Below, in pieces: positions 55,453-64,000 of a DNA stretch of 64,000 nucleotides; within the stretch, counting starts at the first letter, position 1, and every line of letters starts with the position of its first letter. The DNA comes from Aldrovandia affinis. Lineage: Eukaryota > Chordata > Actinopteri > Notacanthiformes > Halosauridae. The notes below the pieces were generated by a model. The model saw only the letters and a program-made list of their open reading frames with translations, was not told the DNA's origin and searched no databases. Made by a program: the position numbers and the translations under genes. Where the stretch lies: positions 620,001 to 684,000 of the forward strand of contig JAINUG010000173.1 of the NCBI GenBank assembly GCA_029706075.1. The letters are read 5' to 3'.

Positions 55453-55806
55453 AGAGTACTTTTTTGTCTGCTCATGTGCAAGGAATTAGCCAGCCTTACA
55501 TTGTGGTGTCAATCGTTTTTAAATTCTAATTTCTAGAGAGATAGTCCTGACATATTAACATCATAGGTATAAGAGGCAAAAATACAGAGCTGCCCCAGAT
55601 ATTAAAAGAAAAAGACGTGAAAATTCCATGTTACTAATTGCATCTGTAAATTTAACATTTCTATCGTCACTTACCAGATTCCAGATGCAAGGTTTTATTA
55701 TAATCTGGAAGGAATGGCCAGTGGGCAACAGAGGAGGAGTGGCACTCCTGCTGAAAGAGGAGCATTGAATACTATGAGATCAGAATATGTAGCGGCAAGT
55801 TATCCT
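55453..55806. other. Non-coding spacer
   Basis: Nothing identifiable was seen between the Tc1 element and solo LTR B. Confidence 0.4.
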
Positions 55807-55811
55807 AGACT

Positions 55812-56703
55812 TGTGAGGTTCCGGATAAGGACCCAGACGCAGATCAGGATTAGGCAAAGAATCGTTTAATTTCAGGCAAGGATCAAAACCAGTAGTCAGG
55901 GTAGCGGAAGTACAAAATCAAGAAGCAAAGAGAAGTCACAAAACAATCCAAAAGTCAAAACCGGTAAAACAGAGAAGGCAAACAAACAAAATCGGCAGGC
56001 AAACTCGAAGTGAAAACAGAAGGGGTGTCTAAGGAAAATGCTACAGACTCTGGCTTACTGGTAATCGGCACAGGGAATGAAGATCAACGTTCTGACGGGG
56101 AATGAACATAAACACGGAACTTATATACAAGCAGGGAGGGAAAACACAATAGGAATCAGGTGTGACTGGGGTAGGAACACAGGAGAAAACAATGGGATTC
56201 GTTAATCCAATAACGAGGGGAAACGAAAGACACGGACTGGGAATAACACAAACACATAGACAATAAACGACCTGGAAGAGCAGGCAGACACGTGCATAGT
56301 TAGAAGGGGAGGAACACATATAGAAATCTGTGTGCAAATGAAGTGAAACGTGAGAAGCGTACAGGGATAGGACAACGAGAGAGAGAATGATAGCGATAGT
56401 AGTGTTAGTAACTTAATCTAAATCCCTAATGTTAGTAGTTAAGTTGGTTAGTACTATATACATCTAACTAATATATACAAAGTGTAATTAGAAAGTAAGA
56501 AGGAAGTAAAACAAGATAATAAGCTAAGACGGAAAAACTGAAACATAGAATTTCCCGAAGTGCATGACAAGACAAGGAGTGGATCTCGAAATAAACAGGA
56601 ATGATGACAGACGGGGAACAGAACGTGACAGAATGATGAATGATGAATAATGAAAAATAAACAAAGTACAAAAACAAACCGAACAGACACTCAAAACATA
56701 ACA
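55812..56703 (-). mobile_element. Solo LTR B, inverted relative to A
   Basis: On the minus strand it starts TGTTATGTTTTGAGTG and ends CCTTATCCGGAACCTCACA. It is flanked by an exact 5-bp duplication AGACT (55807-55811 and 56704-56708). It is collinear with solo LTR A over the whole length with scattered substitutions and small indels. Different target duplications show an independent insertion, not a duplicated segment. Confidence 0.92.
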
Positions 56704-56799
56704 AGACTAATACACCAAGCTAGTAGTAGCATCAATCTACTACCCACCTGGAACAAGCCCCTCTGAAAAGCTTTTTAGTACCCTCACCCAAACAGGAAA

Positions 56800-57100
56800 A
56801 CACTCTGATTATGGGAGACTTTAATGAAAAGCATACTGACTTCTATTGCAAGACTACCAATCACTCTGGCAATATCTTAAGAGACAACACCTCACTCACC
56901 ATTCTCAATACTGGTGAACCCACCTTCATCCACTAATCAAGCTCTGTTGCCGGCATCCCTGACATCATGCTCTGCTCCCCTTCGCTGTCTGCCAAACTCC
57001 TTGACTTCTCTGACAGTCATGATGTAGGGAGTGACCACCATCCTCTCCTCATTCTCACTCAGAACAAAATACAACTACAACAGAGCAGAATGGGTGAAGT
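56800..57100 (+). pseudogene. LINE APE endonuclease fragment
   Basis: In one frame, with a single stop after FIH, it reads IMGDFNEKHTDFYCKTTNHS, GNILRDNTSLTILNTGEPTF, then PDIMLCSPSLSAKLLDFSDS and HDVGSDHHPLLI. GDFN (metal-binding Asp, Asn) and SDHHPL (catalytic Asp and His) are the hallmark motifs of retrotransposon APE endonucleases. The N-terminal third of the enzyme is missing or scrambled to the left (ASIYYPPGTSPSEKLFS). Confidence 0.8.
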
Positions 57101-57189
57101 ATAGAAGATGTGTAACACAAAAAATGGAATCAATCACAGAAACCCCCCAGCATATAGATCAGTTGGCAGAGAGATTGGAGAGGATCTAG

Positions 57190-57540
57190 AGGACACCTCC
57201 CAAGTGGTCTAGTGGTTTCAATGTCCGACGCTGGCCATGGCAACCAGGGTTCGATTCCCCATTGCGCCAGAGCCAGCTCTGGCTGGGAGTGCCACTCGGG
57301 GGCGGCAATTGGCTGTCCACCCCAGGGAGGGGGGAGAGAAGCCGACAAGACGTTCGCTGCGTACAGGATTGACTCTGGGGTGCCGGAGTTACGGTCGACA
57401 GCATGACAAGTGCCGTCTCGGAGGAGACGATACTTTGCCTTTGTCACTACCGGTCACAGGGCTATGGCAGCAAACTATGAGGGAAGGATTGACCTGAAAA
57501 TAGCGGGTGTAATTGGCTACCAGAACGGGATAAAATCAGA
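57190..57540 (+). repeat. tRNA-derived SINE, full copy
   Basis: The head has an A box TGGTCTAGTGG (57205-57215) and a B box GGTTCGATTCC (57248-57258) at tRNA spacing. A body of about 270 bp follows: CTGGCTGGGAGTGCCACTCG, GGGGCGGCAATTGGCTGTCC, GGAGTTACGGTCGACAGCAT, GCCGTCTCGGAGGAGACGAT, GGTCACAGGGCTATGGCAGC and GTGTAATTGGCTACCAGAAC, ending in an A-rich GGGATAAAATCAGAAAAC. The tRNA of origin is not identified. It differs from the V-SINE-like repeats in this window. Related copies are at 11092-11490 and 6691-6860. Confidence 0.85.
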
Positions 57541-58179
57541 AAACAAAATGTCCAGGTCCGGGAGGAAACCATAAAACCCAATACCAACACCAATCAGATC
57601 AGCTTCCACCTCATCTTCTGAATGTAATAAAAACAAAAGAGAAAACTGAGAAGATAATTCATTAAAACAAGATCACCACAACCACCTACATAACAACATC
57701 AAACATCAACTCACCCGAACAAGCAGGAGAAATGGTCATATTGGATGTTCACATTCAGCCACCAGTTAGACCAAGATTCCAAATCCAACCCTCGTAGCTT
57801 CTAGCCGAAAATAAAGTCACTAAATGGTAACATAACCAGCAATACAACCCCAACCCTGTTCCAACATTGAAAGACTCTAGAAAATAATCAAGACAAGGCG
57901 CAAGCCTTCAGAGACCACAAGCAAATAGTGCACTCATGCCCAGATGACCCCACATTTTATCAGGAATGGAAGCACAAAAAAATCACGACAACTTCCACCA
58001 AAACAACACCTGCTCACCTTGTTCACCCACACACAAATGCAGTCACTGTACAAGAGTTGAAGACATGCATAAAAACAAACCAAGACTCCTGGAGAAGATG
58101 GAGTGGACAACAAATTATTCGAGGCACCATTACTTTATCTGAGCTTACTGATTTTTGTTTATTTCTATAAGCATGTTGC

Positions 58180-58385
58180 ACCCCATTTTGATGCTTCGGC
58201 TAGTTTTGGCCACAAAGGAGAATAGGCCTTTATGAACTAGCAGCTAGTATAAATAAGAGGGACACTTAGTTTTTTTTTCCTCTCTCTCTCAGGCACACAT
58301 TTTAACAATTTATTTATGTCCACATAAAGAAAAGCATACAAGGACACAAATACTGAAGGTGCAGAAAAGTTACATTCACAAAATC
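58180..58385. other. Non-coding spacer
   Basis: Includes a short CT-rich tract; no identifiable feature. Confidence 0.4.
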
Positions 58386-58389
58386 ATGG

Positions 58390-59441
58390 CATAGGTCTTC
58401 AAGATACAAAAACACATCACTTATTTCTCACGGGTATAAGTAGCAGCGTCTCCGCCAGTATATACAATACTTTGCTAGCCTTTTAGCCCCCCTTTTGGGC
58501 ATCCCAAGTTGTTGAAACCCTCTAACAACCAATCTGTGAGTATGTCCTAGGCTGCCAAATATGAAAACAGATAGTCTGCACCTATAGCCACTCTATTTAG
58601 GAGTGGTTGGTATTTAATTACCTTGGTCATAAAGGCTTCCTCTAGGCTAGGGTCAAAGGTGCAGGCTATCTCTAATACAAACACTTCTCTGGACTCTTCA
58701 TTAACCACAACAACATCTGGTGTATTGGCAGACAACTGTGTAAAAATGTCTGAGTTACTATCACAGAGATGGAACATGGAAGGATTGACACAGGAATGTT
58801 TGTACATTCTCACTGAAGAAGAGAAATGGTTTAATATGTCCTTCACTATGAGGTCCACTATTCTGTCATGACGTGCTATGTACATTCCTTTGTAAGCATA
58901 ACAGTCAAGATGTGTGACATTGTTTCAGTGACCTGTTCTGTGGTGTGGTGTAAGCAATGAGGAACTTGAGTAGTAGGAAACCAGATAGAGAGATTGAGTC
59001 TGGTAGGAAGGACTTGTAGTCTGGCTTTTACTGTAAATGTGACAATGTCCTCATTGAGCGCAGTGTTCTTAAAGAATGAATGAGAAACAGAATGATCTGC
59101 AGAGGGAAGACATGCAAGTTTTCCCTGAAGTTTTAGTCCAGTCCAGTGTTGTTTTTGTCTATGTTGGTGTAGATCCATAAGAATTTGCCTGGCACCTGTA
59201 GATGTTATCAGGTGACTGTGTCCAGCATATGTGGCTGTTGCCTTGACCTGGATGAGGGGGTCAGTTATTATGTCATCTGAGACCCTCACGGTCCCAGAGT
59301 CAGACCGCGCCCCCTCCAGGGACACTCCAGTTTGGACACAGAGGTCGTTCAGATCTGGCCAATCTGACCAAACCCCAAAACCAGCGGAATGGGTGTCAAG
59401 TTTCCCGCTGGGTTTCCTTCTGAATCCGAGGAAGTGGGGCT

Positions 59442-59480
<39 letters not shown>

Positions 59481-59525
59481 TTCTTACCACAAACATAAAG
59501 ACTATCCCAAATAGATGCAAATATT
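58390..59525 (-). pseudogene. C-terminal end of an R2-group LINE with restriction-like endonuclease
   Basis: The minus strand encodes, from 59520 downwards, a post-RT region (KLACLPSADHSVSHSFFKNT, FTVKARLQVLPTRLNLSIWF), a CCHC-like segment (CLHHTTEQVTETMSHIL), then YIARHDRIVDLIVKDI and a restriction-like endonuclease: NTPDVVVVNEESREVFVLEI with the PD...E arrangement and TKVIKYQPL with its Lys, followed in another frame by RCRLSVFIFGSLGHTHRLVV and WRRRCYLYP near the C-terminus. The order CCHC then PD-(D/E)XK nuclease is that of R2/R4-type LINEs. Frames break near 58885 and 58580. A CA tract lies inside at 59444-59478. Confidence 0.8.
59444..59479. repeat. CA microsatellite within the R2-group LINE remnant
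   Basis: About 17 CA units; in the minus frame this reads as a Val-Cys run, so it interrupts and artificially extends the LINE-derived frame. Confidence 0.95.
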
Positions 59526-59562
59526 TTTTCTTTTATTTGAACTAAAGGCATGTTTATGAATA

Positions 59563-60283
59563 CACTACCGGTCAAAAGTTTTAGAACACCCCCATTTTCC
59601 AGTTTTTACTGAAATTGAAGCAGTTCAAGTCCAGTGAATAACCTGAAATGGTACAAAGGTAAGCGGTAAACTGCCAGAGGTTAAAAATAAAAAAAATAAA
59701 AAAAAGTTTAGGTTACCAAAAACTGAAAAATAATGTACATTTCAGAGTTATAAAAAAGTCCCTTTTCAGGGAACAAGTAATGGGCTAATGTGGGTTAACG
59801 GTCACTCAAACCGATTTCAAATTTTGATTCATCGGTCCATAAGACCTTCCAGTCTTCAATAGTCCACTGGCGGTGCTTCATGGCCCAAAAACCATCAAAA
59901 TTTTTTCAATTTTTTATTTAGCCATCTTAGCAATGGCTTTCTTACTACCAAACGACCTATTTCAAACCTGCAATGGAAGTCTTCTCTTCACAGTTGAAAC
60001 TGAGACTTCCTTACTTCAACCAGTGTTAAGCTGTGCTTGAAGCTGTTATCCTGTGAGCCACCTATCATACAAGCTGTTGACTCTCAGAAACTTGTCCTCT
60101 GATTTTGTTGTGGCTTTGGGTCTGCCAGACCTCTTCCTGTCATAGTTTCCTCCAGTTTCCAAGTGCCTTTTGATGATGTAGGAAACTACTCACTGCCAAA
60201 AATGTACATTATTCTGCAGTTTTTGGTTAAATTTCAGTAAAACCTGGAAAATGGGGGTGTTCTAAAACCTTTGACCGGTAGTG
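59563..60283 (-). mobile_element. Tc1-like transposon, internally deleted
   Basis: The ends are CACTACCGGTCAAAAGTTTT then AGAACACCCC, and the inverted copy at the right, flanked by TA (59561-59562, 60284-60285). On the minus strand it keeps a transposase piece with GNYDRKRSGRPKATTKSEDK (about 60090-60160), a frameshifted helix region, and QWTIEDWKVLWTDESKFEI (59815-59875) holding the first catalytic Asp. The part with the second Asp and the Glu is deleted. Confidence 0.9.
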
Positions 60284-60399
60284 TATATTTTATCTTCAAA
60301 AAGCTTACCAATGCCTCATAGACATAATATGAGACAGATACAGATCTAAATTGTAGGAATCCACTCTGTTGCTGTCTGAGAGGGGCAACACTGATATAA

Positions 60400-60607
60400 A
60401 AAAGGTCCCACTCACCATTTACTCAATCACTCAGAAGCAATTGTCAGAAGAGGAACATGAGCAGAAGACTCATGTACAGCCAGTGAAGCCCTCGCTGTAC
60501 TCTTAGACAGTGATAATGACAGTGAAATAGAGGAGGAAGTGTCTGAAACTGAGGACAATGTTGAACATAATCCAGATTACAATGAATCATCCTCTGATTC
60601 AATGTAG
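60400..60607 (+). pseudogene. piggyBac-like transposase N-terminal remnant
   Basis: After an ATG (MSRRLM, near 60457) and a one-base shift, the frame reads SEALAVLLDSDNDSEIEEEV then SETEDNVEHNPDYNESSSDS and ends at TAG 60605-60607. An acidic N-terminus beginning with an EAL-x-LL-DSD motif is characteristic of piggyBac transposases. No DDD catalytic domain follows, and no terminal repeats or TTAA duplications could be placed with certainty. It may be a miniature derivative. Confidence 0.55.
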
Positions 60608-60995
60608 TCCGTCAATCTGTTGATGTGAGTTACAGGTCATAATGGATGTTATTGTGCCAAATCTGCCCCTCATCAAATGCAAGACAAACATTACATGTGT
60701 AAGATACTAAAAACATGCCAGCAAATGTTTAAAAAAGCACATTATAACCATCAAGGCCAGTTTGATGAATAATTAGTGCATATTTTGTGCTTTGTAATGA
60801 AAAACAAGTGGTGTAATATCAAGGTAAACCTGTCCTATATGGACAAAAAAACTGAAATATCTGGTCAAGTTTGTAATGATAGTCAGTGACATGATGATTT
60901 TTAGGTGACTTGTATAGCACTGGCCATTTCTGGCCGAAACACTATTAATTGGTTAAACATTGAAACATAATACAAGGGCTAACCCTAATATATAC

Positions 60996-61571
60996 TGTGG
61001 TGTCCCCAAGGGTTGGGCGACACACACGGACCTTGCAGAGGGCGTCGGCAAGTTCAAGAACACAGAGGAGACAGTATTCAAAAACAAAAGATTTATTAAA
61101 CTAATACTGACAAACACAAACAAAGGGTAGGGTCTTCAGGGGAATACAAACACACAAAGTCCGCAATCCTACTCGTTGTCAATGTCAAAAATCCAGTTCC
61201 GTAATCCAGGTCAATTCCGTAATCCAGTCCGTAGTCAATCCAAAGGGGGTCCTCAAAACAATCCAATTTCATACACAAAAACACTCCAAAACACTCTTTC
61301 CAAATCCTGGCTGGTCAATAAGACTTCACAGATTCTCTACTTACAAACACACTCCATAACTCCTTCCCAAACACGTTCCTACTCCTCTCAAAGTGTGATT
61401 GGAATCAGCCCTTTAAATAGGCCTCCACATGGCCTTCAGCTGTTTGTTAGTCCCATTGCTTTTACTCCGTTCAGGTGTTACTGTGGCCTGCTGGGAAATG
61501 TAGTGTTTTCGGGCTTCCATGTGTTGGAGGCCAGGCAGCCATTTCCTTGTGCAGCCCCTTGGGCTGCCACA
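60996..61571 (-). mobile_element. Solo LTR C, inserted at the edge of a Tc1 element
   Basis: On the minus strand it starts TGTGGCAGCCCAAGGGGC and ends CCTTGGGGACACCACA, with a TATA-like TATTTAAAG (about 61415) and an AATAAA near 61095. It is flanked by a 4-bp duplication ATAC (60992-60995 and 61572-61575). The right-hand ATAC includes the TA target and first base of the Tc1 at 61575. Unrelated in sequence to solo LTRs A and B. The 139-codon plus frame inside it is a chance frame. Confidence 0.82.
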
Positions 61572-61574
61572 ATA

Positions 61575-62093
61575 CAGTACCAATCAAAAGTTTGAATACA
61601 TCTTCCATCTGGTTTACGGCTAATCGAGCACTCCTTCATTCTTCAGCAACATAACAACCTGAAACACACCTGTAAGTTGTGCAAGAAGTATCTGGTGAAG
61701 GAGGAACGTGAAGGACAACTCAAACTAATGACCTGGCCTGCCCAGTGTCCAGACATCAATCCCATAGAATTTGTATGGGACAAACTGGACAGCAGAGTCA
61801 AAGCAAAGCAACCCACAAGTGTCACTGGGAATTGCTGCAGGAGAGCTGGGAAGACATGTCGGGTGATTAACCGAATGGCCCGTGTTTGTGAGGCTGTTAT
61901 CAATGTTTGCATTGGCTATTTTGAGGAATCCAAGATAGAATTTTCAATTCAAATTTCTAGAATGTTGCTTTTGTTTATTGTTACATGTGTTTCATTTTCA
62001 AGTATTTACAGAAACATATACAGTGTAAAACATTGTCAATTATGAGGCAAACCTAGTTTCCAACAGGTGCATTCAAACTTTTGACTGGTACTG
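61575..62093 (+). mobile_element. Tc1-like transposon remnant, 5' half of gene deleted
   Basis: The left end is CAGTACCAATCAAAAGTTTG and the right end is the inverted CAGTACCAGTCAAAAGTTTG; the TA at the right is no longer present (GGATTAG). The plus frame from 61677 reads MCKKYLVKEEREGQLKLMTW, PAQCPDINPIEFVWDKLDSR and VKAKQPTS, containing the third catalytic residue, then the C-terminus GYFEESKI. The first two thirds of the transposase are gone. Confidence 0.88.
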
Positions 62094-62104
62094 GATTAGT
62101 CAAA

Positions 62105-62780
62105 TCAAATCAAATCAAATCAAGTTTGCTGATGACTTATGCTACTGGACCTCATCAATGTGCATAAACATTGAAGGAAAAATAGCTTCAGAACTGCATA
62201 AGCAAAATTGAAACATGTTTAAACAAGTGGAGAGTACAACTAAACCCAACAAAAACACAGTGTGTAATATTCAGCAGAACAACCAACAAAAAGACCCCAC
62301 TGATCTTGAAACTGTATTGTCAATACCTGAGAATCAACAAAAGAGCAAAGTTTATCAAAGGATATGAGATGGACAGCTCACATAGAAAACCTGGAAAAAG
62401 AAGGGGAAGAAAAAGTTAAACTATTTAGATGCCCTATGTGGAAAGAGTACCAGAGCAGCACCAGCAACAGTTATGAAAGTCTATCAGAACAACATCAGGC
62501 CTGTCTTGAATACTCCTCCCCAGCTTTGATAACCGCATCTGACAAACAAATACACAAGCTCCAGGTAATCCAGAATCCGAGCAGCCTACTGACTCCCTAG
62601 ATACCTACCTGTCTCATACATCCATAAAATGTCCAGAATGAAGACCATTGCTGAAAGATTGGAACTGCTTGGAAAGAAATACACCCATAAAGCAAAGGAC
62701 AACCATTCACTGAAGACAACAATAGAAGAGGCAATACAATACAGACACACCTCTCTCCATCATGCTAGGCTGCAGCTAAA
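62105..62780 (+). pseudogene. 3' piece of a jockey/I-type LINE reverse transcriptase
   Basis: With several frameshifts the plus strand encodes a palm box (KFADDLCYW near 62125-62150), LNPTKTQCVIFSRTTNKKTP (about 62235-62295), MKVYQNNIRPVLNTPP (62475-62520) and KYTSS-QVIQN near 62550-62580, ending with MKTIAERLELLGKKYTHKAK. ADD, the NP-KT-VIFS block and the RPVL-tP block are RT/thumb signatures of this LINE group. Probably the same family as 56720-58170. A CAAAT pentamer tract (62100-62122) separates it from the Tc1 on its left. Confidence 0.65.
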
Positions 62781-62824
62781 ATGAAGATAGCAGTGCACAC
62801 AGCCACACACACACACACACACAT

Positions 62825-63312
62825 ACAGTGGGGTCCAAAGGTCTGTGGTCAGTGAAATGGTTCACTGACCACAGAATCAAGCTTTTGCAATGGCCATCCC
62901 AATCCCCTGACCTAAACCCCATTGAAAACCTGTAAGGTGAGCTGAAGAGGAGAATCCACAAGCGAAGACCAAGGACTGGAGAGATTCTGTATGGAGGAAT
63001 GGTTCAGATCCCTTGCTATGTGTTCTCCCACCTCATGAAGTATTATAGGAGAAGACTCAGTGCTGTTATCTTGGCAAGGGGAGCGTGCACAAAGTACTAA
63101 ATGCAGGGGTGCCAATAATTGTAACATGTGTTTTTGAGAAGAATGTTTATTTTTTGATAAGGAATTTTTTCTTTGAATAATTTTACTTCAATTAAAAGAT
63201 AGATTTATCTCATATTTTGAGTGTAAGATCAAGCTGTTGAACAACAGATATTTTTCCATGGCCATTTTTTGCTCATCTTTACCAAGGGTGCCAATAATTC
63301 TGGAGGGCACTG
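62825..63312 (+). mobile_element. Tc1-like mosaic: foreign left end, 3' half matching the 33.7 kb family
   Basis: The left edge (TACAGTGGGGTCCAAAGGTC) resembles the terminus of a different Tc1 family. It is followed by a 15-bp fold-back, then the transposase segment [50 protein letters not shown] and a right terminal repeat ending CAATAATTCTGGAGGGCACTG, with TA at 63313-63314. The body matches the element at 33703-35021 in inverted orientation. The N-terminal half is missing. Confidence 0.75.
62842..62875. repeat. Perfect 15-bp inverted repeat (fold-back)
   Basis: TCTGTGGTCAGTGAA (62842-62856) and its complement TTCACTGACCACAGA (62861-62875) with a 4-base loop ATGG. Only the right arm belongs to the transposase-derived sequence (compare 34155-34170), so the left arm looks like a templated copy. 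Confidence 0.9.
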
Positions 63313-63591
63313 TATATGATAGATATTGAGTTTCAGTGAACCCTGTAACTATTGTCTCACTAAAATTGTTTAAAAAGAATGATCAATGCGCAGATTATTA
63401 TCAATACCAATGTTTATGAGAAAAATGTTTATTTTTATATATGTTTTTTTTTTCTTTTAATAATTTGACTTCAATTAAAGGTTCGATTTCTCTCATATTT
63501 TGAGTGTATGAACAAGCTGATGAACAGACATTTTTTCATAGCCTTTTTTGCTCATCTTTACCATAGGTGCCAATAATTCTGGAGAGCACTG
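63313..63591 (+). repeat. Shared Tc1 flank plus a second terminal repeat of the same family
   Basis: 63313-63405 matches, inverted, the 85 bp left of the Tc1 at 33703 (GATCATTCTTT, AACAATTTTAG, ACAATA-GTTACAGGGT, CACTGA). It is followed by another terminal repeat (63410-63591) ending CAATAATTCTGGAGAGCACTG and TA. Confidence 0.75.
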
Positions 63592-63593
63592 TA

Positions 63594-64000
63594 TTTCGGA
63601 ACCAAAGATTGCCCTTCTCCATTCCTAAAACAACTGCTTTGCCTCCCAACTGCTTTGCATTTTGCCATTGTGCTTCCCTAACTGAGCAATGGATACAAAA
63701 GACCTGAAGCTCTGTCGTATCCGTACAAGATCAAGAAATACTAGCCTAGCAAATACTAGCCTAGTAAACAAAGTCTGCTCTTCACATACACGTCAAGAAC
63801 CAGAGTGTAATTTGGGTCACCCTGACTGTGTCCATCTGTGAAAATAAGAACCTGTCTGCCTTTCGGTGACTGCTCCCTGACTATAGAATAAACATGCCAT
63901 TAACCTGACATCTTGACTTTTTTAGTTTACATGTTATTAAGCTACTAAACATTTTGAGCATGTTGTTAGCCATTCTATTGAACCCGATTATTCGGTCATA
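63594..64000. other. Non-coding DNA at the window end
   Basis: No gene or repeat was recognised. A short tandem of AAATACTAGCCTAG occurs near 63738-63766. Confidence 0.4.

Larger units (their letters stand above)
56720..58170 (+). mobile_element. Jockey/I-type LINE fragment: endonuclease and RT start, interrupted by a SINE
   Basis: The plus strand encodes an APE-type endonuclease, with a stop near 56933, and further downstream (57890-58170) a segment before RT (QAFRDHKQIVHSCPDDPTFY, VTVQELKTCIKTNQ). A complete SINE is inserted at about 57190-57540. The element is distinct from CR1. It may continue with the 3' piece at 62105-62780, with the RT fingers missing. Confidence 0.7.

Noticed and set aside
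57196..57268. Functional tRNA gene
   Set aside because: A and B boxes are present but the cloverleaf arms do not pair convincingly and the sequence continues as a repeated SINE body.
61176..61595. 139-codon plus-strand frame
   Set aside because: It lies within solo LTR C on the antisense strand and has no domain.
1..64000. CRISPR arrays, bacterial operons or phage modules
   Set aside because: Nothing prokaryotic is present; all repeats fit eukaryotic mobile elements or simple sequence.

Overview
The window is nuclear DNA of a ray-finned fish. This is inferred from the repeat community: CR1-type LINEs, V-SINE-like short repeats ending in the fish-typical tail (GATAAGAGCGTCTGCTAAAT), several Tc1 families, a BEL/Pao element, a Gmr1-like Ty3/Gypsy element and an R2-group LINE. 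The species cannot be named from the sequence. No rRNA, no functional tRNA, no CRISPR array and no bacterial-style genes were seen. Only one candidate host coding segment stands out: a 25-codon signal-peptide-like first exon on the minus strand at 37446-37520, with a strong start context and a consensus splice donor.

Layout. 0-3.4 kb: a V-SINE-like repeat and CR1 copy 1 (minus). 4.8-6.2 kb: a 1.4 kb element with terminal inverted repeats. 6.7-13 kb: fragments of a tRNA-derived SINE family, a Tc1 remnant and an unclassified dispersed repeat. 14.5-15.7 kb: a pogo/Tigger element inserted into a tandem repeat. 16.1-19.4 kb: CR1 copy 2, with an esterase-domain ORF1 remnant, split by a 1.17 kb hAT element and by a V-SINE-like insertion. 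25.8-26.5 kb: a second Tigger. 29.5-30.7 kb: a second copy of the same hAT in the opposite orientation. 19.4-38 kb is otherwise mostly single-copy-looking non-coding DNA with one Tc1 element (33.7-35.0 kb) and the candidate exon.

38.3-48.2 kb is a nested retrotransposon block. A decayed BEL/Pao element (minus) carries, at its 3' LTR end, a complete-length 4.9 kb Gypsy element (minus) with two 492-493 bp LTRs, a 5-bp target duplication (TACCC) and a primer site matching tRNA-Phe. The Gypsy element has its integrase upstream of the reverse transcriptase, the order known from Gmr1-type elements and opposite to ordinary Ty3/Gypsy.

50.2-64 kb is a dense graveyard: CR1 copy 3, two solo LTRs of one family in opposite orientation with their own 5-bp duplications, a near-complete Tc1 with all three catalytic acidic residues, pieces of a jockey-like LINE, a full tRNA-derived SINE, the C-terminal end of an R2-group LINE, a piggyBac-like remnant, a third solo LTR inserted at the edge of a Tc1, and further Tc1 ends.

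The window is best read as a stratified record of insertions. Sibling copies supply empty sites that date several of them relative to each other. All coding regions of mobile elements are broken by stops, frameshifts or internal deletions, so none looks autonomous.
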